This document shows positions 42,573 through 52,190 of a stretch of DNA of 64,000 bases, one piece after another. The position numbers and the translations under genes are program-made. The notes under the pieces were generated by a model. That model ran no database searches and had not been told where the DNA came from. It saw only the letters and a program-made list of their open reading frames with translations. The stretch spans positions 1 through 64,000 of the forward strand of contig JAKSRJ010000005.1 of the NCBI GenBank assembly GCA_024403715.1, written 5' to 3'. The number at the start of each line of letters is the position of its first letter. Within the stretch, counting starts at the first letter, position 1. The DNA comes from Saccharofermentans sp. (GTDB taxonomy: Bacteria; Bacillota; Clostridia; Saccharofermentanales; Saccharofermentanaceae).

Positions 42573-43004
42573 ATGGCAAGAGATACAAAGAAAATCGATG
42601 CTAAGGGGAGATTTTTCATCCCGACAAAGCATAAGGAAGTATTAGGTGACAGCATGGTTGTTACAAACAGCCTTGATGTTGGCTATCTTTGTGTTTATTC
42701 CGAGGCTGAGTTTAAGAAGATTTCTGAGCAGCTCGGTAAGCTCAACTCTATGGATCCTAAGGTTCGTAAGATTAAGAGATATATCATCGGTGAAGCCTTA
42801 GAGGTAAATATCGACTCTCAGGGTCGTATTAGTGTTACAAGCGAGTTGTGGGAAAAGATAGGAGCTAAGCCAGGAGACGAGATTTGTGTCTTCAATGTTG
42901 ATGGAAAGCTTGATATCTGTACTAAGGCTCATTACGAGGCTGAAGACCACGACATCGGTTCTATCGAAGGCTTAGAGACAACATACTTTGTGGAAGGCCT
43001 CTAA
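42573..43004 (+). CDS. mraZ: MraZ transcriptional regulator
   Basis: 143 residues with two AbrB/SpoVT-like swapped-hairpin repeats: KIDAKGRFFIP and NIDSQGRISV. It is the first gene of the division and cell-wall cluster and normally binds the promoter of that cluster as a ring-shaped oligomer. The ribosome site is poor (GGCAGGG only 2 nt before ATG). Its stop overlaps the rsmH start (TAATG). The MraZ-box-like repeats at 42485-42529 support autoregulation. Confidence 0.95.
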   Translation: MARDTKKIDAKGRFFIPTKHKEVLGDSMVVTNSLDVGYLCVYSEAEFKKISEQLGKLNSMDPKVRKIKRYIIGEALEVNIDSQGRISVTSELWEKIGAKPGDEICVFNVDGKLDICTKAHYEAEDHDIGSIEGLETTYFVEGL

Positions 43005-43954
43005 TGGAAGACTTTACGCACATTCCAGTGCTTTATGAAGAGTGTATGGACGCTCTTAATATCAAGCCTGATGGCATTTATGTGGATTGCACAGCGGGCG
43101 GCGGAGGACATAGTTCTGGTATTCTTTCTCACTTGAGTTCTGAAGGAATGCTGGTGTCTTTTGATAAGGATGATGAAGCATTAGCAACATGCAAGGCAAA
43201 GGCTTTGAATCATCCTGATAAGAAGTGGATTTTAGTTAAATCTGACTTCTCTAGACTTCCAGAGGTTTTGGAAGAATTGAACATTGAAAAAGTAGACGGA
43301 ATCCTGGCTGACTTGGGTGTTTCATCTCATCAGATTGATACAGCACAACGAGGTTTCTCTTATGCTGTTGATGGTCCTCTCGATATGAGAATGGATGGTA
43401 CTTCTAAGTTGTCAGCGTATGAAGTGGTAAACACATACGATCAGAAGGAATTAGAAGATATCTTCAGACTATATGGAGAAGAGAGATATTCCGGAAGAAT
43501 TGCTGCAGGTATAGTAAGAGACCGTAAGGATACACCTTTTACTTCAACATTGCAGCTGGCTTCTAAGGTTGGTTCGTATATGCCAGGTAAAGCTAGATAC
43601 GAAGATCAGCATCCAGCAAGAAGAGTATTTCAGGCAATTCGAATTGAAGTTAATCACGAATTAGATTCCGTAAGAAGATTGTTGCAGGAAGGACCTAATT
43701 ACCTCAATGACGGTGGAAGAATGGCAGTCATTAGTTTCCATTCTCTCGAAGACAGAATCGTCAAAGAAGAATTTAGAACTCACGAATCACCTTGTACATG
43801 CCCTAAGGATTTTCCGATGTGTGTATGTGGAAAAGTAAGTAAAGGTAAGGTTTTAACTAGAAAACCAATAACTGCAACAAAAGAAGAACTTAAAAATAAC
43901 AGTAGATCTCATAGCGCGAAGCTTAGAGTTTTCGAGAGAATAGACAGAAAGTAG
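43004..43954 (+). CDS. rsmH: 16S rRNA m4C1402 methyltransferase
   Basis: 316 residues, usual length. SAM-binding motif I is DCTAGGGGHS, and LADLGVSSHQID and GRMAVISFHSLEDRIVK are family hallmarks. It methylates N4 of C1402 in the ribosomal P site. A Cys-containing segment (CTCPKDFPMCVC) near the C-terminus is common in the family. It starts within the mraZ stop and is followed 15 nt later by the FtsL-like gene. Confidence 0.97.
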   Translation: MEDFTHIPVLYEECMDALNIKPDGIYVDCTAGGGGHSSGILSHLSSEGMLVSFDKDDEALATCKAKALNHPDKKWILVKSDFSRLPEVLEELNIEKVDGILADLGVSSHQIDTAQRGFSYAVDGPLDMRMDGTSKLSAYEVVNTYDQKELEDIFRLYGEERYSGRIAAGIVRDRKDTPFTSTLQLASKVGSYMPGKARYEDQHPARRVFQAIRIEVNHELDSVRRLLQEGPNYLNDGGRMAVISFHSLEDRIVKEEFRTHESPCTCPKDFPMCVCGKVSKGKVLTRKPITATKEELKNNSRSHSAKLRVFERIDRK

Positions 43955-43969
43955 TAGGTAGGAGACAAG

Positions 43970-44509
43970 ATGGAAGCAACATCAACATCAGAGTTTTATA
44001 CACAAATTTATACTCCTATTGAGACAACTGTCTTTGAGTTCCCTCCTCTTGACATGACAGATGAGGAGAAGTTAGTTAAAACAACCGACAAGAAGGAACA
44101 GGTACATAAGGCATCCAGACATCAGGTGTTTGAACTGATTGTTGCGTGTGGACTTATTGTTGCTTTGGGCGTATTTGGTATCCTTCTAATTATGCCTCAG
44201 GTAACACTAGCTAAGCTTGCTAAGGATAATTCAGATTTGAAGGATGATATTGCAGTATTAAGAAGAGACATTCTTGACTCTGAAGAAGACGTAAATGGTA
44301 TCACTGATATGGATAGTATTAGAGCTCAGGCTTTGGCTCTTGGTATGCAGGATCCTAATACAAATCAGGTCGTATCTATTCCTATGCCTGAAGATGATAA
44401 GCTTGTAACTATGGTATCATATGATGAAGAGTATGGAATCAGCGAGGAAGCTTATAACAACGCTGTTGAAGCTCTTACACAATACTATCTCGAAGAAGCT
44501 TCGAACTGA
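43970..44509 (+). CDS. ftsL: FtsL-like division protein
   Basis: 179 residues, bitopic. An acidic cytoplasmic N-terminus of about 62 residues leads to one membrane helix (about 63-84), then a short coiled coil (LAKLAKDNSDLKDDI onward) and the DSIRAQALALGMQ segment typical of FtsL/DivIC-type proteins. The low sequence conservation of this family means identity rests mainly on topology and on position between rsmH and the PBP gene. It would link FtsQ/DivIB and FtsB/DivIC in the divisome. The tail past residue 140 is longer than usual. Confidence 0.8.
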   Translation: MEATSTSEFYTQIYTPIETTVFEFPPLDMTDEEKLVKTTDKKEQVHKASRHQVFELIVACGLIVALGVFGILLIMPQVTLAKLAKDNSDLKDDIAVLRRDILDSEEDVNGITDMDSIRAQALALGMQDPNTNQVVSIPMPEDDKLVTMVSYDEEYGISEEAYNNAVEALTQYYLEEASN

Positions 44510-46914
44510 TGAATGAGGAAAACAAGTTAAATACTGAAAATATTAAGTCTGATGATACACCAAGAAATAATCTTGGAAAGGTGTCTTTAAGACTAACTTT
44601 AGCTATTTATTTCGTTTGTGGGGTATTTATTGTATACCTCATTTTTACTATGTATAAGACTACTGTCATTGACTATGACATATACGCTAGAGCTGCTTCT
44701 AATCAGCAGTGGAGAATGCTTTCATATGAGGCTGATCGTGGTATTATCTATGACGCTAATAATTCTCCTTTAGCTTCTAATACATATAACTATACAATCG
44801 TAATCTCACCTAAGGTAATGATGTCTACTAATGCGATTACCTCTGGCAGTCTTACAAGAGATCAACTCATCAACGATTTGGCAACTTTCTTCGACTTAAC
44901 TTATGAAGATATTGATGAGATTTTGCCTATAGATCCAGATGATTCTACCGACCCTCGTAATGCTGTTGCTGGTGTAGACTTGTGCCGTAATATTTCTGCA
45001 GAGGCTGTTGTTCCTGCTCAGGCATATGTTAATGAGCATGCTCTTAATTCTGCTATCTCATTTGTAGCAGTTCCACAGCGCTACTATAACTATGGAAGTC
45101 TTGCATCTCAGGTAATAGGTTATGCTTCCAATAATGGTGTCAGCCTTAATGGTGTATATGGACTTGAGGCATACTATAATAGCGTATTATCTGGTTCAGA
45201 TGGCTATCGCTATTCTGAAGTTGACCAGCTTACTACAGGCGTGCTTCCATATGGAGCAGCTATTTCTGAGAGCGCAGTTAATGGAAATAACTTGGTTCTT
45301 AATATCGATGTTAATATTCAAAGAATTGCAGAGGAAGTATGTAGAACAGCATACCTCCAGTACAATCCGACTGATGGTATTTGTGCTATCGTAATGGATC
45401 CTTATACTGGAGCAGTTCTTGCAATGGTATCACTTCCAGACTATGACCTTAATGATCCATATGGTGTCCCTTATGGTATGGATGCAATTACATGGCATGC
45501 TATGAGTGAAGATGATCAGGTCGAATACCTTATGTCAAGCGTATGGCGTAATCGTTGTATCTCAGATACTTACGAGCCAGGTTCCACATTTAAGGCTCTT
45601 ACTACATGTATTGCATTTGAAGAGAATATAACTAACGAGAATGAAGAGTTTTCAGATGCTCCAATTCAGGTGTCTGATGTAGATACAATTTCATGCTGGC
45701 TTCAGAAATCTTCTAATGCAAACCATGGAACAGAATCATTAAGATCTGGTTTTGAAAACTCATGTAATCCAATCTTCGTTCAGCTTGCTAATAGAATCGG
45801 TGTAAACAGGTACTATGAGTACGTTCATATGTTTGGCTTTTACGAGACAACAGGTATTGATCTTCCTGCTGAAGGTACTGGTATTTTCCACAGTGACCCG
45901 ACTTACATCGATATGGCGTGCTTATCATTCGGTGAGTCTGCTACGGTTACACCTATTCAGCTTCTAAACTCATATTGTGCAATTGTTAATGGTGGTAACC
46001 TCATGGTTCCACATATTGTTAGATATATTACTGATGAGAATAATAATATTGTTGATGAGATTGAACCTGAAGTTATTAGAACAATCTTCTCTGAGAGTAC
46101 CTGTGCTCGTGTAAGACAGCTCATGGTAGACGTAGTAGATGAAGGTACTGGTTCTGCAGGTCAGGTTCCTGGATACTATGTTGCTGGTAAGACATCAACA
46201 TCAACTATCGAGACAGGTGAACTTGCAGGCGCTCACGTTCTCTCATTTTCTTGTTTTGCACCTTCATATGATCCTCGTATTGCTGTACTTGTTGTACTTA
46301 ATAAGCCAGAGGAACATTCAGTTGGTTCATCTGCTGCCGCTGCTGCTGCGGCTCGTATTGTAGAAGGAACATTAAGATATATGGGTGTTCCTAGAGTTCT
46401 TACACCAGAAGATTTGGAGCAGCTTACAACAAGATATTGGGTACAGCCTGTTGTTGGTTTGTCTGCTACAGAGGCAGCTTCCAGAATCGGTTATAACGGT
46501 ATCTCTAGTGTTTATGGTTCAACATCTATGACTGCAGATACAATCGTAGGTTATACATATCCTAGTACAGACGCTCAGCTTTATAGTTCAGGTATTGTTA
46601 TGCTTTATCCTGAAGGTGACATACAGATGCTCACAAGTACTGTTCCTAACCTTATGGGTAAAACAGCGGTTGAGTGTATGGAAGCACTGCGTGATGTTAA
46701 CCTTAACTGCCGAATTGAAGGCGATGTAACTGGTATTTGTGTAGGACAAAGTGATCTTAACGGAAGCGTAGTTTTTTCAGGTACAATAGTTACAGTAACA
46801 CTTGAAGATACAACCATTGTTCCTGATGCGCCTGTAGAAGAAGTAATTGAGAACGAAGATGGAGTTGTAACAGAAGGAGATACAAGCGGGGCTGGATCTG
46901 GACTCGTTGGCTGA
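44509..46914 (+). CDS. Class B penicillin-binding protein with PASTA domains
   Basis: 801 residues, FtsI/SpoVD/PBP2B type, the septal transpeptidase. One membrane helix (about 27-50), a dimerisation domain, then the transpeptidase domain with Ser359 in STFK and SCN as second motif. The third motif reads KTS (561-563) instead of KTG. Two PASTA-like repeats occupy about 650-770, followed by an acidic tail. There is no transglycosylase domain. It starts within the ftsL-like stop (TGATG). Position fits the vegetative division enzyme; the PASTA repeats also fit SpoVD. Confidence 0.92.
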   Translation: MNEENKLNTENIKSDDTPRNNLGKVSLRLTLAIYFVCGVFIVYLIFTMYKTTVIDYDIYARAASNQQWRMLSYEADRGIIYDANNSPLASNTYNYTIVISPKVMMSTNAITSGSLTRDQLINDLATFFDLTYEDIDEILPIDPDDSTDPRNAVAGVDLCRNISAEAVVPAQAYVNEHALNSAISFVAVPQRYYNYGSLASQVIGYASNNGVSLNGVYGLEAYYNSVLSGSDGYRYSEVDQLTTGVLPYGAAISESAVNGNNLVLNIDVNIQRIAEEVCRTAYLQYNPTDGICAIVMDPYTGAVLAMVSLPDYDLNDPYGVPYGMDAITWHAMSEDDQVEYLMSSVWRNRCISDTYEPGSTFKALTTCIAFEENITNENEEFSDAPIQVSDVDTISCWLQKSSNANHGTESLRSGFENSCNPIFVQLANRIGVNRYYEYVHMFGFYETTGIDLPAEGTGIFHSDPTYIDMACLSFGESATVTPIQLLNSYCAIVNGGNLMVPHIVRYITDENNNIVDEIEPEVIRTIFSESTCARVRQLMVDVVDEGTGSAGQVPGYYVAGKTSTSTIETGELAGAHVLSFSCFAPSYDPRIAVLVVLNKPEEHSVGSSAAAAAAARIVEGTLRYMGVPRVLTPEDLEQLTTRYWVQPVVGLSATEAASRIGYNGISSVYGSTSMTADTIVGYTYPSTDAQLYSSGIVMLYPEGDIQMLTSTVPNLMGKTAVECMEALRDVNLNCRIEGDVTGICVGQSDLNGSVVFSGTIVTVTLEDTTIVPDAPVEEVIENEDGVVTEGDTSGAGSGLVG

Positions 46915-46917
46915 TAT

Positions 46918-48435
46918 ATGGACGTTAAAAGTATTTTTGAAGATAAAAGCTATAGACTAATAACAGGTAGTAGCAACACAGAAGTAAAGTCTGTAGAGTT
47001 TGACTCACGTAAAATTACTAATGGTGGTTTGTTTATTGCTGTTAAGGGATTTACTGTTGATGGACATCAATACATCAATAAAGCTATTGAGCTAGGGGCT
47101 ACGACGATTGTAGTTGATGATAATCAGGATGTATTTACAGAAAGCGAACTCAAGGCTTTAGGCGATGAAAAAGGTATTACTGTTGTATCTGTTCCTGATT
47201 CCCATGAAGCTAGTGCATACATTCCACAGTCTTTCTTTGGCCATCCTGAGGAGCAGGTAGAGCTTATAGGTGTAACTGGAACTAAGGGTAAGACTACTAT
47301 TACATTCATGCTTTTGGATATCATGAATAAGTCTAATAAGCCAAGCGGTCTTATCGGTACTGTGTGTAATGTAATTGGTGATGAGAGAATTCATTCTATC
47401 CATACAACTCCTGAAGCACGTGATACATATGAACTTCTAGGTAAGATGGCTTCTAAGAATCTCAAGGCTTGTATCATGGAAGTATCAAGTCAGGGATTAA
47501 AGCTAGGACGAGTTGATGGTCTTAAGTTTGGTACAGGTTGTTTTACTAACTTTTATGAGGACCACATCGGAGGTAATGAGCATCCTGATATGGAGGATTA
47601 TCTCTTCTGTAAACTTAAGCTTTTCGAAAGGTGTGAGAACGCAGTCATCAATCTTGATACTCCAGTTAGCGATAAAGTTATCGCAAAGGCTCGAAGTTGC
47701 GGATGTAAGATTTATACATATGGAACCTCTGAAGGCGCTGATATCAAGGCTTTTAACATTGTTAATTCTACAATTGATGGTCGTGCTGGTACAAAATTCG
47801 AGATTTGTAGCCCATGGTATAATGGCGAATTGTTTGTTGCGATGCCAGGTTTATTTAATGTATATAACGCTATCTGTGCTTTGGCTGCTGCTTTCTTAAG
47901 TGGCGCCGATATCGCGGGTATTAAGGATGGTCTTGCTACCATTAAGGTGCCAGGAAGACTTCAGCATGTTCATAATGACTTAGGAATAACAATCCTCGTT
48001 GACTATGCTCATAATGCAGCGAGCCTTGAAAATGTATTAGATACCCTTAAGACATGTACTGAGGGACGAGTTATTTCGGTATTTGGCTGTGGCGGCGATA
48101 GATCTCATACAAGACGTTATGAGATGGGTGAGGTCTCAGGTAATAAATCTGATTACACAATAATTACTTCAGACAATCCTAGAACTGAAAATCCTGATGT
48201 GATTATTAGTCACATCGTAGTTGGTATGGAAAAGACTTCTGGTAAATATGAGACGGTAGTTGATAGAAGAGAAGCAATTAAGAAAGCTATTTCTATTGCT
48301 AATCCTGGTGATATCGTATTAATTGCTGGTAAGGGTCACGAAGACTATCAGATATTTGCAGATAGAACTATACATTTCGATGATGCTGAAGTTGCGCTGG
48401 AGGCTGCTTTGGAAGTCAAGGAGGAGCGTTCATGA
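46918..48435 (+). CDS. murE: UDP-MurNAc-tripeptide ligase
   Basis: 505 residues. The ATP-binding loop is GVTGTKGKTT and the amino-acid selectivity motif is DNPR (Asp419 to Arg422), diagnostic of meso-diaminopimelate ligases. This predicts a meso-DAP peptidoglycan. It adds the third residue of the stem peptide in the cytoplasm. The gene lies 3 nt after the PBP gene and overlaps murF by ATGA. Confidence 0.96.
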   Translation: MDVKSIFEDKSYRLITGSSNTEVKSVEFDSRKITNGGLFIAVKGFTVDGHQYINKAIELGATTIVVDDNQDVFTESELKALGDEKGITVVSVPDSHEASAYIPQSFFGHPEEQVELIGVTGTKGKTTITFMLLDIMNKSNKPSGLIGTVCNVIGDERIHSIHTTPEARDTYELLGKMASKNLKACIMEVSSQGLKLGRVDGLKFGTGCFTNFYEDHIGGNEHPDMEDYLFCKLKLFERCENAVINLDTPVSDKVIAKARSCGCKIYTYGTSEGADIKAFNIVNSTIDGRAGTKFEICSPWYNGELFVAMPGLFNVYNAICALAAAFLSGADIAGIKDGLATIKVPGRLQHVHNDLGITILVDYAHNAASLENVLDTLKTCTEGRVISVFGCGGDRSHTRRYEMGEVSGNKSDYTIITSDNPRTENPDVIISHIVVGMEKTSGKYETVVDRREAIKKAISIANPGDIVLIAGKGHEDYQIFADRTIHFDDAEVALEAALEVKEERS

Positions 48436-49874
48436 ATAAGATGTTTTCTCTTGATGAAGTAGTAGCTGCGGTTAGCGGAAGTGTAATTAACCGTAAGGGG
48501 AATATGGGTGGCACCATTTTTGTGAGTAGCGTATCTAATGATACAAGAACAATAGAAGAAGGTAACCTCTATATTGCTTTGAAGGGTGAGAGTTTTGATG
48601 GCCATAATTTTGTAGGTATGGCTGTTGATAAAGGAGCTTGCGCTGTTGTTGTTGATAGAGCTTCTGTAGTTCCTGAAGGTGCGATAGGAATTGTTGTAAA
48701 AGATACTTTGGTAGCTTTGGGAGACTTAGCTAGACACTATCGATTTAAGCTTGGTTGTAAGGTGGTAGGTATCACAGGTTCTGTTGGTAAGACTACCACA
48801 AGAGAGATGATTAGAACTGCTTTGGAACCTTCATTTAAGGTTGTTTCTACTCAGAAGAATCTTAATAATGAGATTGGTATGCCTCTAACAATTCTTGGTG
48901 CTCCAAGAGGTACAGAAGTGCTCGTTCTTGAGATGGGTATGCGAGGTAGAGGACAAATCGATTATCTAACAAGAATCGCATGTCCTGATATTGCATGCAT
49001 CACAAACGTAGGTTATTCCCATATTGGAATTCTAGGTTCTCGTGAAGAGATTAGAGCTGCTAAGACAGAGATTATCAATGGTCTTACAGATTATGGTGTA
49101 TTACTTGTAAGTGGTGACGATAGCTTCCTTTTTGATTATGTAAGAAACATTATTCCACTTAATAACGGTCTTGCCGCCATTTCAGTTAATGGCAAGCTTG
49201 AAGGTAACGTTACTAATTGTCCTCTTTGCATCAGTGCGACTAACATCGAAGAGAACGATGGAATGAGCTTTGACGTTACTGTTGCAATTAATGGAGAAGA
49301 GAAGCTTAGAAATAGAAATAAAATTAGTCTTGGTGGCGAGCATAATGTTCGAAATGCATGTTTTGCGTTGCTCTGTGCCGATTTGTTAGGAGCAGATCTC
49401 GAGAAGGCTCAGCAGGCGATTTCTGCTTATACTCCTATGGAGGGCAGAGGTAAAACTTATCATGGTAAAAAGTATACGATTATCAATGATGCATATAATG
49501 CTTCACCAGAGTCTATGAAAGCTGCCTTTGGCAATCTAGATATTACAAATCCAGGAAGTCGTAAGATTTGTGTAGTAGGTGGAATGCTTGAGTTAGGAGA
49601 TGAATCTGCAAAGCTTCATGAAGAAACAGGCTGTAGCTGTGGAAACTATAAGTTTGATATCGTAATTGTTACAGGTGATGATCAGGATTCGTTTATCAAG
49701 GGATTAAATAGTAAGAATCAAAATTCACAGGTTATTAAGTGTAAAGATACAGAGGAAGTAAGAGCTAAGGCTATTGATATAATTAAGGCTGGAGATACAG
49801 TTTTATTTAAAGCGTCTCATTCTTTTGGTTTTGAGAAGTTAGCTAAGGAATTTATAGCAAATGACGAAAATTAA
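48432..49874 (+). CDS. murF: UDP-MurNAc-pentapeptide synthetase
   Basis: 480 residues. It adds D-Ala-D-Ala to the UDP-MurNAc-tripeptide. The ATP loop GITGSVGKTTTRE and the central-domain NDAYNASPESM are family hallmarks. It overlaps murE at the start and ftsW by 14 nt at the end, so translation of the block is coupled. In many genomes mraY and murD come next; here ftsW follows directly. Confidence 0.95.
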   Translation: MNKMFSLDEVVAAVSGSVINRKGNMGGTIFVSSVSNDTRTIEEGNLYIALKGESFDGHNFVGMAVDKGACAVVVDRASVVPEGAIGIVVKDTLVALGDLARHYRFKLGCKVVGITGSVGKTTTREMIRTALEPSFKVVSTQKNLNNEIGMPLTILGAPRGTEVLVLEMGMRGRGQIDYLTRIACPDIACITNVGYSHIGILGSREEIRAAKTEIINGLTDYGVLLVSGDDSFLFDYVRNIIPLNNGLAAISVNGKLEGNVTNCPLCISATNIEENDGMSFDVTVAINGEEKLRNRNKISLGGEHNVRNACFALLCADLLGADLEKAQQAISAYTPMEGRGKTYHGKKYTIINDAYNASPESMKAAFGNLDITNPGSRKICVVGGMLELGDESAKLHEETGCSCGNYKFDIVIVTGDDQDSFIKGLNSKNQNSQVIKCKDTEEVRAKAIDIIKAGDTVLFKASHSFGFEKLAKEFIANDEN

Positions 49875-51093
49875 GCCAGTAAGAAAAGTTAATGTACCAC
49901 TTGTTCTCATGATGTTTCTACTTGTCATGTTTGGCTTGGTTATCCTTTATTCAGTATCAAGCCCAGATGGTTACGCTACAGAGAACGATGCAGCTTTCTT
50001 CTTAAAGAGACAAATAGCTTTTACAGTTATTGGCTTATTAGCTGCTCTTGTTATCCAGTTTATTCCAGTAAATTTCTTTAAGTCTAACCCTATTTGGATT
50101 GGCGCATATGGAGCAAGTTTGGGTCTTGCTATTTTGACAAGATTAATTGGTGCTGACCATAACGGTGCTAGAAGATGGATTGAGATAGGTACTTTTCAGT
50201 TCCAGCCTTCAGAGCTTTGTAAGGTCGCTCTTATAATTGCGCTAGCTGGTTACCGTGAATTTATAGTTAAGAAAAGAAGAGAAGGAAAACTTAAGACTAG
50301 TACAAAGCAAAAGGAAATATGGAATCATGCTTTTTTCGATTTTATGGTCCCTGTATCTGCTGCAGTACTTGTTGATCTCTTTATTCTTATGGAACCACAC
50401 TTGTCTTGTTTTATCATTATTGGTTTCGTTATTTTTATGTGTACTGTTAACTCAGGAGCTTCAGTTAAAAGCTGGATTAGAGGCGTACCAATTCTCCTTG
50501 CAGTAGGAATACTCGCAGCATCTATTTACATCGCAGCTAATCCTGATTTTAGAAGAAACTTCGCACATGTATATCAGCGTCTTAACATCTTCGCTGCTAC
50601 TTCAGGTAATGAAGAAGTTGAAGTATCTGAAGACGAAGCGCGTCAGGTTACAAACGCGCATAATGCACTTGGTTCAGGTGGAATGTGGGGAAGAGGCATA
50701 GGATCTTCTCGTGCGAAATATAATTATGTATCCGAGGCGCAGAACGACTATATTTTCTCTATCTATGTTGAAGAGACGGGTTTTGTCGGAGGTGTAATAC
50801 TAATACTTGCCTATTGCGTGACCTTTGTCTTGTTTGTTCAGGTAGTAATGCGAGCCAATACCATTTTCTCTCGAATGCTCGCCACCGGATGTTCTTCACT
50901 TATTATGATTCAGGTTATACTTAACTTAGCCGTAGAGCTTCAGGTTGCTCCATCTACAGGTGTAACATTGCCTTTCGTAAGTTATGGTGGTACCGCACAG
51001 GTATTCTTGCTTGTAGCTTATGGCTTGATTTTGTGTGTATCGAGAAGTGGAACTTCAGTACCACAGAAGAAATTGGAGAAGATTGAAGAATGA
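49861..51093 (+). CDS. ftsW: FtsW, SEDS lipid II polymerase
   Basis: 410 residues, about ten membrane helices of the SEDS family. GARRWIEIGTFQFQPSEL and the C-terminal GVTLPFVSYGG are diagnostic. As the septal glycan polymerase it works with the class B PBP encoded at 44509. RodA is a close homologue, but the division-cluster context favours FtsW. The loop near 250-290 is long and acidic (NEEVEVSEDEARQ). Its ATG is inside murF and its stop overlaps murG (ATGA). Confidence 0.93.
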   Translation: MTKIKPVRKVNVPLVLMMFLLVMFGLVILYSVSSPDGYATENDAAFFLKRQIAFTVIGLLAALVIQFIPVNFFKSNPIWIGAYGASLGLAILTRLIGADHNGARRWIEIGTFQFQPSELCKVALIIALAGYREFIVKKRREGKLKTSTKQKEIWNHAFFDFMVPVSAAVLVDLFILMEPHLSCFIIIGFVIFMCTVNSGASVKSWIRGVPILLAVGILAASIYIAANPDFRRNFAHVYQRLNIFAATSGNEEVEVSEDEARQVTNAHNALGSGGMWGRGIGSSRAKYNYVSEAQNDYIFSIYVEETGFVGGVILILAYCVTFVLFVQVVMRANTIFSRMLATGCSSLIMIQVILNLAVELQVAPSTGVTLPFVSYGGTAQVFLLVAYGLILCVSRSGTSVPQKKLEKIEE

Positions 51094-52190
51094 AGAGATT
51101 TATAGTTACAGGTGGTGGCACCTCAGGTCATATTAATCCAGCGATTACTATCGCTGATGCTTTGATGGAACATTATGGCAAGACTGAAGGTTGTGAGATT
51201 ATCTTTACTGGTCGTAAAGCTGGTCTTGAGGGTGAACTCGTACCAAAAGCAGGATATGAGTTAAGAGATATTGTAGCAAAGCCATTTCCTATGAAGCCTT
51301 CTATTCGAATGATAAAAGCTTTGAAGGCGTTCTTTGATGGTAAAGCTCAGTGCCAGAAGATTATAAAAGAGTTTAAGCCTGATGCAGTAATTGGAACAGG
51401 TGGTTATGTATGCGCTCCTTTGCTTGAGGCTGCATCTTCTATGAAGATTCCAGTAATTATTCACGAAGCAAATGCTTTCCCTGGTCGAGCTAATCGCATG
51501 ATGGGTAAAAAGGCAGCTTTGGTTTTAACTGGATTTCCTAATCAGGAAAAAGATTTTCCTAAGGCTGGCAAAGTGATTTGTACCGGTAATCCAATTAGAT
51601 CAATTGTCTTAGAGCATAATTATGAGTCAGCTAGGGCTGAGCTTGGAATATCGCCTGATACCAAGCTTGTATTTGCTATGGGCGGTAGTCTTGGATCTAA
51701 AACAATTAATGATTTCATATTCGAAGCAGCCCAAAGACCTGAGTTTAAGGATGTACATTTTGTTTTAAGTACTGGTAAGCAGCAGACAGAAAAGCTTAAG
51801 GATGTAACTAAGTCAGATAACTTAGAAACATATGAATATATTAATAATCCTGTCTTGTATCTTGCTGGAGCTGATGTAGCTATTACAAGATCAGGAGCTG
51901 TTACTTGCGCTGAGGCTGCTGCGATAGGTACTTGTTCAGTGTTTATTCCATATCCATATGCCGCTCACGACCATCAGACTTATAACGCTTCAGCGTTTGC
52001 TGATGTTGGTGGATGTGTTTTGATGCCTGACCAAAGCGTAGTAGACGGTAAGCTGTTCGGTGAACTTAAGGCTTTACTTGAAGATGATGACAAGCGTAAA
52101 TCTTTGCGTGCTAATGCAAAGAAACTCGCTATATTAGATTGTGACAAGAGAATTGTTAAAGCTATCGAGGAAGTAATCAAGGGTGAGTGA
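51090..52190 (+). CDS. murG: Lipid II synthase (GlcNAc transferase)
   Basis: 366 residues, GT-B glycosyltransferase on the inner membrane face that adds GlcNAc to lipid I. N-terminal GGGTSGHINP, HEANAFPGRANR and C-terminal TRSGAVTCAEAAAIG are family motifs. It starts at the ftsW stop (ATGA) and its end overlaps the GTG start of the ftsQ-like gene by 8 nt. Confidence 0.96.
   Translation: MKRFIVTGGGTSGHINPAITIADALMEHYGKTEGCEIIFTGRKAGLEGELVPKAGYELRDIVAKPFPMKPSIRMIKALKAFFDGKAQCQKIIKEFKPDAVIGTGGYVCAPLLEAASSMKIPVIIHEANAFPGRANRMMGKKAALVLTGFPNQEKDFPKAGKVICTGNPIRSIVLEHNYESARAELGISPDTKLVFAMGGSLGSKTINDFIFEAAQRPEFKDVHFVLSTGKQQTEKLKDVTKSDNLETYEYINNPVLYLAGADVAITRSGAVTCAEAAAIGTCSVFIPYPYAAHDHQTYNASAFADVGGCVLMPDQSVVDGKLFGELKALLEDDDKRKSLRANAKKLAILDCDKRIVKAIEEVIKGE

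Noticed and set aside
46327..46365. Ala codon run as a microsatellite (phase-variable) repeat
   Set aside because: Seven Ala codons use mixed GCC/GCT/GCG, and unit changes would not shift the frame.
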